From Phyllobacterium sp. 628 (GTDB lineage: Bacteria; Pseudomonadota; Alphaproteobacteria; Rhizobiales; Rhizobiaceae), in assembly GCF_014189505.1 (NCBI RefSeq), contig NZ_CP050301.1:131501-195500 (forward strand): 64,000 nucleotides of DNA. The letters are read 5' to 3'. Shown piece after piece: positions 1 to 8,275 of the stretch; the first letter of the stretch is position 1, and the number at the start of each line of letters is the position of its first letter. The notes below the pieces were generated by a model that did not search any database, was not told the DNA's origin, and saw nothing but the letters and a program-made list of their open reading frames with translations. Position numbers and translations under genes: made by a program.

Positions 1-2
1 CC

Positions 3-692
3 TCACGGGAAGAGATAAAGGCCATCGTAGACGCTCTGGAGGGCAAATGGAGACCGTTGCTTCTGACCGCGATATTTACCGGCCTACGCGCTTCTGAAAT
101 CCGCGGGCTGCGCTGGGTCGATGTCGATGTTGAAAAGCGGGAAATTCACGTACGGCAACGCGCTGACAGGTTCAATCAAATCGGCCGGCCGAAATCGGAA
201 GCCGGAGAGAGGACGATACCTATTCCGCCCCTAGTAGCCAATACGCTGAAGGCGTGGCGGCTTTCATGCCCCCGCCCCCGAACCGGACAAAAGGATTCGA
301 AGGGAAAGCATCTCACCGAAGAGATACGGCCTGAACAGTTTGTATTCCCAAACAGCCTGGGTAAGGTCGAGTCCCTATCGAAAATCATGCAGATCGGTTT
401 CGCTCCAGCACAAGTTTCTGCCGGCGTCACCACCAATACCGGCGAGATCGACAAGGACGGAAATCCGGTCTTGAGATCGAAATACACAGGGTTTCATGCC
501 ATCAGGCATTTCTATGCGTCTTGGTGTATCAACCGCCGGGAAGATGGAGGGCTATCACTGCCTCCGAAGATGGTCCAGGAAAGGCTCGGCCACTCGTCCA
601 TTACACTGACAATGGATACCTATGGGCACCTCTTCCCACGCAACGATGATGCAGCAGAATTAGCGGCCGCTGAGCTAGCTCTTTTAAAATGA
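3..692 (+). CDS. Tyrosine recombinase (phage-type integrase), 5' end cut by window edge
   Basis: C-terminal catalytic domain of a site-specific tyrosine recombinase. The frame is open from base 3, so the gene begins before the window; the first internal start-like codon (TTG at 57) is not the true start. Visible catalytic elements are the first Arg in TGLRASEIRGL, the H-x-x-R box in FHAIRHFYAS, and the C-terminal LGHSS...Y segment carrying the second His and the nucleophilic Tyr (MDTYGHLF). It ends about 60 bp before a partial tRNA-Arg gene, the classic arrangement for an integrase at the edge of its own element. The catalytic core looks intact, so it could be active. The family is certain; the type of element (prophage or genomic island) cannot be told from here. 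Confidence 0.93.
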   Translation, partial: SREEIKAIVDALEGKWRPLLLTAIFTGLRASEIRGLRWVDVDVEKREIHVRQRADRFNQIGRPKSEAGERTIPIPPLVANTLKAWRLSCPRPRTGQKDSKGKHLTEEIRPEQFVFPNSLGKVESLSKIMQIGFAPAQVSAGVTTNTGEIDKDGNPVLRSKYTGFHAIRHFYASWCINRREDGGLSLPPKMVQERLGHSSITLTMDTYGHLFPRNDDAAELAAAELALLK

Positions 693-748
693 ACGCGACA
701 TAGACGCAACATACGGCCGTAACTGCTTGATTTAAAATCAGCAAAATA

Positions 749-796
749 AGATTCCTAATCTGTAGGCCACTGGTTCGAATCCAGTCGGGATCACCA
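749..796 (+). repeat. 3' fragment of tRNA-Arg(CCT); probable attachment site of the integrated element
   Basis: Reads as the 3' half of a class I tRNA: anticodon loop TTCCTAA (752-758, anticodon CCT at 754-756), 3' anticodon stem TCTGT, variable loop AGGCC, T arm ACTGG-TTCGAAT-CCAGT (769-785), acceptor strand CGGGATC, discriminator A and encoded CCA (794-796). The matching 5' acceptor strand and D arm are absent upstream, so this is not an intact tRNA. With the integrase just to the left, it is best read as the attachment repeat left when an element integrated into a tRNA-Arg gene. The element then lies to the left, host DNA to the right, and the intact tRNA should be at the other end of the element. 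Confidence 0.75.
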
Positions 797-831
797 TAAA
801 ATCCATTGCTTGCCGTCCGCAGCAAAGATTG

Positions 832-1971
832 TCAGCGCTTGAGCACTCTGTTGTAAATGCTCAATGTCCGGTCTGAAATCTGCAACCAGCCATAGTCTTT
901 TGCCACCTGCGCCGCCTTTGCAGCTGCATTGTCAGCGTCGAAGGGTACAGCGAGTTTCGAACGCATGGCTCCCGCCAATTGATCCGTATCGCCCAGCGGG
1001 AAATAATCTTCCGGCGGCAGGCCTATTTCGAGATTGGCGGTAATATTACTTGCCAGAACAGGCAGTCCAAAACCCATCGCCTCAAGCAGGGCAATCGGCA
1101 TGCCCTCGTGACTCGATGGCAGGACAAACAGCCCGGCATTTTCATAAAGAATGGAGAGGTCATCACCAGTCTGCATTCCGGCGAGAACAACACCCGGAAC
1201 GGTTGATGCCAGAGCTTCGACTTCCTGCGAATAGGCAGCCATATATTCAGCCGCCCCCACAAGAACCAGCTTAAACGATGGATCAGCGAGTTTGGCAAAT
1301 GCCGCTATGAGATCGTGCTGGCGCTTTTCCGGAACAATACGCGCAACCATGATCACGTATCGGTGCGGCACCAGCTCAAGCTTATGCAGAATCCCGCTAT
1401 CCCCATGGCTTCGGCGTATCGTAACGCCGTTTGGCAGGTATTCCACAGGCGTGCCGTAACGGCTTTGCATGGTGCGGGCAATATCGTTGGAAACGGCTAT
1501 GCGTCCACTGGCAAAGCGCATACCCGCTGCTTCTCCTAGCTTGAGCATACGCTTGGCAAGGCCACCCCATTTTTGCCGGTCGTAATCATAGCCGTGATGG
1601 GTAACGATGACCTTCAGGCCGAACAACCGTGCCAATGGTGTCATCAAAGCCGGACCGATCGCGTGGATATGGAGAATATCCGGACGACGGAATGCTGCAA
1701 ACAGGACGCCGAGCGCGGTATGCGCAATCGCTTCGAATTTCATGGAGGCCGGTGACCATAACGGAACCACGTTTATCCGTTTCCATGCATAAGGTTTTGA
1801 CGTGAGCAAGTAGCGCTTGCGTCCAAGAATAGTGACATCCCACCCCTTGTCGACGAAATGCTGGCTCAACTCTTCCACATGTTTTTCTACACCGCCCTGT
1901 ACATCGGGAATGCCGCGAAGACCGAGCATCATAACGCGTGGCCGTTCCTTGGGCGTATCGGAGACTGTCAT
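832..1971 (-). CDS. Family 4 glycosyltransferase
   Basis: About 379 residues with a GT-B fold of the GT4 type. The N-terminal GLRGIPDVQGGVEKH segment is the glycine-rich acceptor-side loop, and SSHEGMPIALLEAMGFGLPV near the C-terminus is the E-x7-E nucleotide-sugar site. It probably transfers a sugar from a nucleotide donor to a lipid-linked oligosaccharide on the cytoplasmic face of the inner membrane. The start is ATG at 1971 or the GTG one codon earlier at 1974; either overlaps the TGA stop of the upstream glycosyltransferase, so the two are translationally coupled. It is the last gene of a four-gene run (chain-length protein, deacetylase, two GT4s). The sugar specificity is unknown. Confidence 0.88.
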   Translation of the reverse strand: MTVSDTPKERPRVMMLGLRGIPDVQGGVEKHVEELSQHFVDKGWDVTILGRKRYLLTSKPYAWKRINVVPLWSPASMKFEAIAHTALGVLFAAFRRPDILHIHAIGPALMTPLARLFGLKVIVTHHGYDYDRQKWGGLAKRMLKLGEAAGMRFASGRIAVSNDIARTMQSRYGTPVEYLPNGVTIRRSHGDSGILHKLELVPHRYVIMVARIVPEKRQHDLIAAFAKLADPSFKLVLVGAAEYMAAYSQEVEALASTVPGVVLAGMQTGDDLSILYENAGLFVLPSSHEGMPIALLEAMGFGLPVLASNITANLEIGLPPEDYFPLGDTDQLAGAMRSKLAVPFDADNAAAKAAQVAKDYGWLQISDRTLSIYNRVLKR

Positions 1972-3218
1972 CACGATACGCCAAGGCTCGCGTAAAGATC
2001 GACGGTACGGTCGCGAAAGGCGGCTGCCGAAAAATCACGGGAAATCCAGTCCCGGCCATCGGCACCCATTCGGGCCCGGGCAGCGGGCGTAAGGTCAGCC
2101 ATGGCAGCCAATACACGAGCCAGATCGTTAGCATCGCCGGAAATAGCGGTCATTCCGGTTTCTCCATCGCGGATCATCTCGGGAATTCCGCCAATAGCAG
2201 CACCAATGACCGGCTTACCCAGCGCATAGGCTTCCAGGATGCTGACAGGTGCATTTTCATACCATTCTGACGGAAGAACCAGCGCCTTGGATTCACCGAT
2301 CAAACGGGTCAGATTCTGGCCCGAGACATAACCCGCAAATGTAACGTCCGCACCCAGTTCCTGCACGAGAGCTTTCAGCATTGCTTCATCGGGACCGGTT
2401 CCTGCAATAACCAGCCGCTGCTTGGCCATTGCGGCAGCCTTGATCAGCGTCACCAGTCCTTTTTCCGGTGCCAGCCGTCCGGCAAAAACAAAGTAGTCAC
2501 CCTCGTCCCAGCCGGTTGTAAACTCCTGCGTATCGACAAAGTTCGGTATGTAGATCAGCTGCTCCGCTGGCCAGCCCCACTCAATGAGCTTTTCACGATA
2601 AAAGCGGCTGGGAACAACAAACTTGTCCACCTTGTGGCGATAAAGACCAAGGCCCCGGTGCACGATCGTCTCCAGGAAAACGAGACCACTCAATACGGTA
2701 GAACCTTTGATACAGCGGTGACGCAACACGTTGTAAATTTTGCCACCGCGACATTCTTCGCAAACATGCCCGTTGACCAGCATCTTATAGGCAGGACAAG
2801 CCAGCTTGAGATCATGGACCGTCATGACTGTCGGTATATTTGCCTTCTTGAGCGTGGCAAAAACCGACGGCGAGAGATGATGATAAACATTATGCGCATG
2901 GGCGATATCGGGCCGGGCCTGCTCTATGAGTGACTCGATGCTGCGCTGTGCCTCAAAGGAATAGATAATCTTTCCCGCCTGCGCCACTTTGGTCATCAGG
3001 CTGCTTTCGCGGCCATATTCGATCTCGGAAACAAAATACTCCGACCAAGGCGAGTTGTTATTATCCGGGTGCTGCATGGCGAACGGGATCACGTCCCAGC
3101 CAATGTCCGAAAACAACTGCATCTGCTCGAGAAAAATTGCTTCAGCTCCACCCCGGCGATAAAAATAGTTATTGATCGCAAGGAGCCGTTTCTGTTTGGC
3201 TGAGGTTTCCAGAATCAA
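1971..3218 (-). CDS. Family 4 glycosyltransferase
   Basis: About 415 residues of GT4 type. It has an N-terminal RRGGAE loop, a donor-binding core beginning VFAGRLAPEKGL, and a C-terminal site around LPSEWYENAPVSILEAYALG. I place the start at TTG 3218 because it overlaps the TGA stop of the deacetylase gene (TTGA) and is preceded by a GGAGAGG ribosome site; a longer reading from 3323 would run far into the deacetylase gene. The downstream GT4 gene overlaps its stop in turn. This tight coupling indicates one polysaccharide-assembly operon. Family assignment is strong; linkage and substrate are unknown. Confidence 0.87.
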   Translation of the reverse strand: MILETSAKQKRLLAINNYFYRRGGAEAIFLEQMQLFSDIGWDVIPFAMQHPDNNNSPWSEYFVSEIEYGRESSLMTKVAQAGKIIYSFEAQRSIESLIEQARPDIAHAHNVYHHLSPSVFATLKKANIPTVMTVHDLKLACPAYKMLVNGHVCEECRGGKIYNVLRHRCIKGSTVLSGLVFLETIVHRGLGLYRHKVDKFVVPSRFYREKLIEWGWPAEQLIYIPNFVDTQEFTTGWDEGDYFVFAGRLAPEKGLVTLIKAAAMAKQRLVIAGTGPDEAMLKALVQELGADVTFAGYVSGQNLTRLIGESKALVLPSEWYENAPVSILEAYALGKPVIGAAIGGIPEMIRDGETGMTAISGDANDLARVLAAMADLTPAARARMGADGRDWISRDFSAAAFRDRTVDLYASLGVS

Positions 3219-3985
3219 AGCCTCTCCGCCCCAAACTCTGCAAGCGCATCGCGCACCGGAAGAACCGAGCAGCCCTGCGCCAGACTGTAGCTGACAAGCT
3301 TTTCGAATGTGTCTGCCGTACAACCAAACTCTGTCGGTTGCGGCGCGATATCATGCGTAAAAAAGATGAGCCAGCCAGGCTCGGCGACCAGCGTATCGAT
3401 CCACGCGGTCAGGCCCTGTGCATGAGCTTCGGGCTGCCGGATTTCCACGCCGGAAAGAAACACGGGATTGACCGCGCCGCGATTGATACGCTCGCCACCC
3501 GCACGGCAAGTCTGAAAGCGGTTTGCAAAAACCCGCCGCGCCCAAAATGAGCCCGCATTATAGGGATAGGCAAAATTTCGCTTCTTGTCCTGCATCTCAA
3601 TTGCATCAAGATAGCCCTTGTTTTGCTGCAGATCCGCCTCGAGCGTCCTGGTTCCCATATGCGAAACCTTCGTATGAGAGAACGTATGACAGCCGATCTC
3701 ATGGCCTTGCTCGGCCAAAGACTGGCAACCCTCGCGCGAAATCAGCGTCCGCCCCGGTTCCCGGCGTCCCTCGAGCGATCCGGCAATATAAAACGTTCCG
3801 CGCACGCCGTGATGTTCCAATATGCGCGCGCCATTGGTGAGTGCGGTATCGGGCACATCATCGAACGTGAACGAGACAATAGGCTTTGCCACCGGCACTT
3901 GAATGAGCTGCGCGGGCAGCCAGCGCATCATTCGGTCAGTGATACGGTCAGACCAATAGTCCAGCTTGTTCAAAATCTCAGACAT
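3215..3985 (-). CDS. Polysaccharide deacetylase (NodB-homology domain)
   Basis: About 256 residues with a NodB-homology domain (carbohydrate esterase family 4). FTFDDVPD is motif 1 with the catalytic base and metal Asp; HTFSHTKVSH supplies the H-x3-H metal ligands; a later FFTHD segment resembles motif 5. It should remove N- or O-acetyl groups from a polysaccharide. The start at ATG 3985 (MSEILNKLDYW) is preferred over an upstream codon that adds 30 atypical residues. No clear signal peptide is visible, which would fit action on a cytoplasmic or lipid-linked intermediate, but this is inference. It lies between the chain-length gene and two coupled GT4 genes. Confidence 0.87.
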   Translation of the reverse strand: MSEILNKLDYWSDRITDRMMRWLPAQLIQVPVAKPIVSFTFDDVPDTALTNGARILEHHGVRGTFYIAGSLEGRREPGRTLISREGCQSLAEQGHEIGCHTFSHTKVSHMGTRTLEADLQQNKGYLDAIEMQDKKRNFAYPYNAGSFWARRVFANRFQTCRAGGERINRGAVNPVFLSGVEIRQPEAHAQGLTAWIDTLVAEPGWLIFFTHDIAPQPTEFGCTADTFEKLVSYSLAQGCSVLPVRDALAEFGAERL

Positions 3986-4102
3986 GCACCAATCCAAAAC
4001 GCAAATAACAATCGGAATAGAAGAATATTGCAACCATTGGGGGAATGGCTTTGGCGCGTCCAACGATTTCGGCAATCCTCCCCGTACGAAGAGAGTAATA
4101 CC

Positions 4103-5584
4103 TTAAACCTTCGATGTCTTCCGCTCGTTGCGAACGGCACCGAGCAACCCCATCGCGATTGCCAGAAGCGCGCCGAAGCCCGCCCCGGCAAAGCCCCCTC
4201 CCGCTGCCAGCAGAGCAGTGCGTGGCGGCCAGCTGCGGCTCATCGGCGGCACAGCTGTCGAAATGACCCGGATGTTGGTGCTGTTAAGCTGCTGACGTTC
4301 TGTCGTCTCGCCTGCCCGCGTCAGGAAAGTCTGATAGATCGCGATCTTGGTCGTCATATCCCGTTCCAGATCATTCAACCGCACCTGCGCATCATTATCC
4401 ATTGAAACGGAAGACCGTGCGGTCGCCGCCTGCTGTTTGAGCGCATCAACAACCGCCTTGGCTTGTTCCAGATCGACCTGTGCCGCTCTGAGAATCCGGC
4501 CGGTTTCCCGCGAAATTTCCTGTTCGAGCCCGCCAAGCTGGGACCTCGCCCGGATCAATCCGGGATAACGCGGTCCATAGGTCATCGACATGGAGTCGAC
4601 GCTCTGCTTCACCGTCGCGTATTGGGCTCTCAACCCTGTCAGGGTCTGCGATTGCAACGTGCCGGACGGGTTTGACTGATTGGGCCGCGATGCGGTCAAT
4701 TCATTGTAGCGCGACTGCGCTTCGACCAGCCGGGCATTGGCATCGATCAGCTTGACATTGATCTGAGCCATCGATTGCGAACTGATCAATTCACCGGACG
4801 TGGTTTGAAGCCCGTTGTCACGTTTGAAATCCGCCACCTTTGCTTCAGCGTCGGAAGCACTCTTTTTCAATTCGACCAAACGGTCTGTCAGCGCGGATGC
4901 AGCGCGCCCCGCGCCATCGGCTTCGGCCTGCGCAACTTCTTCCTGAAATGCCTTTGCCAGTGTATCGGCAATACGGACAGCCATGTCAGGCGTATTGGCC
5001 CAGGCCGATACCGTGATCAGGTAGGACCGTTCCTGACGTTTGGCGCTGATTCTCTGCGACAGGCTGCGTATCGCTGCCAATGTCTTGTCGGAGACCGCAG
5101 GCTTGCTGCTGCCGAACAGAGCGCCCAAGCTAAAACCAGACCCTTCCGTACCGACAAACTCGGGATCATTGGCAAGGTTGAGTTCGGTGACAACACGGCG
5201 GAGCACATTACCCGATGTCAGCACCAGCATTTTGCTTTCCACATCCAGTATTTGCGTGTCGCCTTGCTGATTCTGCGGATAAATATCATTCGGCAATACC
5301 TGCAGATTGGCGGGCGGCACGAGAATGTCCGTATAGACGGTGTAACGCGGCTTCACACCAACGCCGTAGCCGATGCCGATCACTGCCCCAACGACGGCAG
5401 CGATGAGAACCCAGTACCAGCGGGCAAGAAACCAGCCGATCAGCAAACTCACATCAATTTGCGGGAGCGAGAAAGAATAGGCAGGCGTGGGCTCGACAAC
5501 GATAGACTTAACGCGCTCGACGGCAGGTCCTTTGGTAGGAACCACCGGCTGCGATTTGCCTGCCGCATCACGTAGTCTGTACAT
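4103..5584 (-). CDS. Wzz/GumC-type chain-length determinant protein
   Basis: 493 residues with an N-terminal membrane helix (WYWVLIAAVVGAVIGIGYG, about residues 55-73), a long periplasmic region rich in predicted coiled coil (about 200-400), the proline-rich MSRSWPPRTALL motif before the second helix, and a short cytoplasmic tail. This is the polysaccharide co-polymerase architecture that sets chain length in Wzx/Wzy-type systems. There is no C-terminal Walker kinase domain, so a tyrosine kinase partner, if any, is encoded elsewhere. It is the first gene of the leftward operon and faces the flippase gene across a promoter region with a perfect palindrome. Confidence 0.85.
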   Translation of the reverse strand: MYRLRDAAGKSQPVVPTKGPAVERVKSIVVEPTPAYSFSLPQIDVSLLIGWFLARWYWVLIAAVVGAVIGIGYGVGVKPRYTVYTDILVPPANLQVLPNDIYPQNQQGDTQILDVESKMLVLTSGNVLRRVVTELNLANDPEFVGTEGSGFSLGALFGSSKPAVSDKTLAAIRSLSQRISAKRQERSYLITVSAWANTPDMAVRIADTLAKAFQEEVAQAEADGAGRAASALTDRLVELKKSASDAEAKVADFKRDNGLQTTSGELISSQSMAQINVKLIDANARLVEAQSRYNELTASRPNQSNPSGTLQSQTLTGLRAQYATVKQSVDSMSMTYGPRYPGLIRARSQLGGLEQEISRETGRILRAAQVDLEQAKAVVDALKQQAATARSSVSMDNDAQVRLNDLERDMTTKIAIYQTFLTRAGETTERQQLNSTNIRVISTAVPPMSRSWPPRTALLAAGGGFAGAGFGALLAIAMGLLGAVRNERKTSKV

Positions 5585-5609
5585 CGAGCACTACTCTATA
5601 AGCATCAAT

Positions 5610-5626
5610 CAAACCGTAACGGTTTG
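5610..5626. promoter_or_regulatory. Perfect 17-bp palindrome between divergent polysaccharide operons
   Basis: CAAACCGT-A-ACGGTTTG is a perfect dyad with 8-bp arms around a single A. It lies 26 bp upstream of the chain-length gene start and 121 bp upstream of the divergent flippase gene, in AT-rich DNA. Position and symmetry fit an operator for a dimeric regulator. No known binding consensus is recognised, so the regulator is unknown. Confidence 0.5.
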
Positions 5627-5746
5627 TCAGTAATGTATATCTAAACGATAGATTGCAAATTTTGATTAATAAATGGCTATTGCTGACTGTCGAGTCATAC
5701 AATGACGTATGTGAATTCTAGTTTTTCGGACGGGTAATAGAGCGAG

Positions 5747-7051
5747 ATGAAGTTCAACGTCGCTGAGATCGCCGGTAAACTACCGCAGCTTTTGCCCATG
5801 GTTCTCTCATACGCCGCATCAAGTGGCAGCCTGTTGATCGCCAATCTCGCCCAATTGGTAACGTTCGCAATCTTGGCCCGCTCATTCGGTGCAGTGGAAT
5901 TTGGCGTCTTTGTTTCAGTGACCGCTGTCACCAGCATTGCCGTTCATCTCTGCGGATTGGGTGCGTCGGAATGTATGGTGCGGCGGGTTGCGCGCGACCA
6001 TTCCATCTATCCGGTCATGCTGGGTCACAATCTGATTCTCACGCTGACAAGCGGCGTTGTTCTTGTTCTCATCGGTATGCTTGTCCTGCCATTCTGGATG
6101 AAACTATCGCCGGACCCGGCCCAAAACACCTTGGCAATTCTCCTGATCCTCATCACCAACATCATTCTGGTGCGCCTTATCCTGCTGACTGAACAGATAT
6201 TCATCGGTCATTCGCAATTTCCGGCAGCTAATCGTTCCGTCGTGGGTTTTGCCTTTGCACGTACAGCGGCTGCAGCGCTTGCTTGCCTCGTTTTCGGAGT
6301 AACCAGTCTGGTAGACTGGGCGATATGGCAGTTTTCTGCCCATGTGCTGGTTGCAATTGTTTATGCGTGGTCGTTGCGCAAGCTGGGGCGGCCGCAATAC
6401 AGGATCGTGCGCGAAGAAATTCGCCTTGGGATTCTATTCGCCACGCCGTTTATTTTCCGCGCTATCCGTCAGAACGTCGATCTGCTGATGCTGGGTATCA
6501 TGGCCAATCCTGAAGTTGTCGGCAGCTACGGTGTCGCCCGGCGCATAATCGACAGCAGCTATCTTTCCATCGATGCCATGAACCGCCTCGTTTATCCCGG
6601 ACTGGCACGATTGAGCATAGACGGAATTCACAACGCCATCGGCCGCACGAAGAAGATATTGCTGGCGGCGCTGGCAATCGGCTTCGGTTCCGCCCTTGCC
6701 ATTTTCCTGATCTCGCCATTCCTGCCCATCTTGTTCGGGCGCGAATACGTATCCCTGGTTTCATTCTGCCGGATACTGAGCGGTACCGTTGTTTTCGTGG
6801 CCGTATGGTCTGTTGCAGTCGATGCGCTAGGCGCGGCAGGCTATCACGGTCCGCGTGCCGCTATCCTCAATACAGGAAATGCGCTCGGCGCGGGGTTGAT
6901 AGCTTGGGGCACATGGGTCGCCCCACCGCAAGGGACACTCATTTCAGTCTATCTTATCGAAATCGGGATTATGATCGCCGCGTGGATCGTTCTTCTCCAT
7001 GTTGCCCGCAACAGCGCAGCCGCAGCTCAGAACCGGTCGGTCACCCCATAA
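5747..7051 (+). CDS. Polysaccharide flippase (Wzx-like, MOP superfamily)
   Basis: 434 residues, very hydrophobic, with roughly 12 predicted membrane helices and an N-terminal stretch typical of polysaccharide biosynthesis proteins (SSGSLLIANLAQLVTFAILARSFGAVEFG). It should move lipid-linked repeat units across the inner membrane. It is transcribed away from the Wzz/GumC-like gene and is followed about 120 bp later by a GNAT-like gene. A flippase plus a chain-length protein implies a Wzx/Wzy-type pathway, but no Wzy polymerase is recognisable in the window. Confidence 0.85.
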   Translation: MKFNVAEIAGKLPQLLPMVLSYAASSGSLLIANLAQLVTFAILARSFGAVEFGVFVSVTAVTSIAVHLCGLGASECMVRRVARDHSIYPVMLGHNLILTLTSGVVLVLIGMLVLPFWMKLSPDPAQNTLAILLILITNIILVRLILLTEQIFIGHSQFPAANRSVVGFAFARTAAAALACLVFGVTSLVDWAIWQFSAHVLVAIVYAWSLRKLGRPQYRIVREEIRLGILFATPFIFRAIRQNVDLLMLGIMANPEVVGSYGVARRIIDSSYLSIDAMNRLVYPGLARLSIDGIHNAIGRTKKILLAALAIGFGSALAIFLISPFLPILFGREYVSLVSFCRILSGTVVFVAVWSVAVDALGAAGYHGPRAAILNTGNALGAGLIAWGTWVAPPQGTLISVYLIEIGIMIAAWIVLLHVARNSAAAAQNRSVTP

Positions 7052-7170
7052 CCGTTATTCTATCTGTAATTGCATAAAATCCGGTTCCCGGTTGTATTGT
7101 CAGCATATCTCTGTGATCGTACGGCCACACCAACGAGGCAATATCGATAAAGTCTAAAACGGGGATAACA

Positions 7171-8271
7171 ATGGCGGGAAAGGAGCACATACGTCCGATG
7201 AATGTGGAAGATATTCCACAGGTGGGACGGCTCTTTTACAAAATATTCCGGAAGAAATCCGTCGATTCTCCCAACACATTCAATGACTACTTCAAAGAGC
7301 TGTTTTTCAGCAGCCCTCTCTACCAGCCGCAGCATGGAAGCTACGTTCATGAAGCTGATAATGGCCGCATCAGCAGCGCGATATCGGCCATCCCGATGCA
7401 ATACATGGTCGATGGCACCCCCATGACTGCACGGCTTTTATGCGCTTTCATGACTGATCCGGACGTGTCCTGCCGGGGTGCGTTTGAACTCGCTCTGACA
7501 ATGCGGCCACGTCATCAGGACCTTTGCTTTACCGATAGCGCCTCGCCCGTCAGTGCCAATCATTTCACGGTTGTGGGCGGAAAACTCCTGCCGCTGAATG
7601 GCTTGGACTGGTGCCGTATCTTCCGCCCCGCCCGCTATTTCTCGCAATCGGCCGCAAAAAAATCTGCGCTTTTCCGTTACATCGCACGGCTGCTGCTTGA
7701 CCGGCCAATCGATAGTGTCATGCGACGGACAGTACCCGCTTTGCGTGTTCCCGCTGCAAGTGGCATGCATGACGAAGACATGTCGCAAGAGCTCTTCGTA
7801 TCAACGGCGCCGGAATTTCTGAACGCCTATTCGGTACATCCTGTCTGGTCGCAGCCGGAACTGGATTGGATCGTGCGCATGGCAAGGCTGAACACTGGGC
7901 TTGGCTCTTTCCACATCCGCTCCGTATGGGATCAGAATGCCGAGCTCTGCGGCTGCTTTGTCTATTTCGCCGATCCCGGCTCCATCGCGCAGGTCCTCAA
8001 TATCTTTGCCGCAAAGGGCAAGGAACATGCAGTGATTGGCCAGATGATGGTTCATCTGGAGCAGACTGGATTTGCTGCAGCACTTGGCCACGTTCAACCC
8101 CGACAACTGGATGCACTCTCACGCCATCGCGCCATGTTTTACAAACACCGCGCGCATGTATGTGTATCGGCGCGGCACAGCACCATCACATCCGCTATTG
8201 ATCGCAATGACATATTCATCGGTGGTCTGGCAGGAGAATCCTGGAGCAGGCTCGTCTCCGATTTTTTCTGA
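7171..8271 (+). CDS. GNAT-like acyltransferase in the polysaccharide locus
   Basis: 366 residues. The N-terminus (EHIRPMNVEDIPQVGRLFYK) resembles the first strand and helix of GNAT acetyltransferases, and the middle and C-terminal parts have the mixed alpha/beta look of a double GNAT fold, but no textbook acetyl-CoA motif is clear. There is no signal peptide, so it is probably cytoplasmic. The position between the flippase and a glycoside-hydrolase-like gene suggests modification of a sugar precursor or lipid-linked unit. Its stop lies 4 bp from the stop of the convergent hydrolase gene. The substrate is unknown. Confidence 0.55.
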   Translation: MAGKEHIRPMNVEDIPQVGRLFYKIFRKKSVDSPNTFNDYFKELFFSSPLYQPQHGSYVHEADNGRISSAISAIPMQYMVDGTPMTARLLCAFMTDPDVSCRGAFELALTMRPRHQDLCFTDSASPVSANHFTVVGGKLLPLNGLDWCRIFRPARYFSQSAAKKSALFRYIARLLLDRPIDSVMRRTVPALRVPAASGMHDEDMSQELFVSTAPEFLNAYSVHPVWSQPELDWIVRMARLNTGLGSFHIRSVWDQNAELCGCFVYFADPGSIAQVLNIFAAKGKEHAVIGQMMVHLEQTGFAAALGHVQPRQLDALSRHRAMFYKHRAHVCVSARHSTITSAIDRNDIFIGGLAGESWSRLVSDFF

Positions 8272-8275
8272 TGGA

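Noticed and set aside
725..745. A TTTAAAA loop suggesting tRNA-Leu(TAA)
   Set aside because: The stem is weak and the following spacing does not fit; the TTCCTAA loop at 752-758 gives exact class I tRNA-Arg geometry to CCA.
601..825. Reverse-strand reading frame across the tRNA fragment
   Set aside because: Its DWIRTSGLQIRN-type peptide is the well-known false translation of tRNA sequence.
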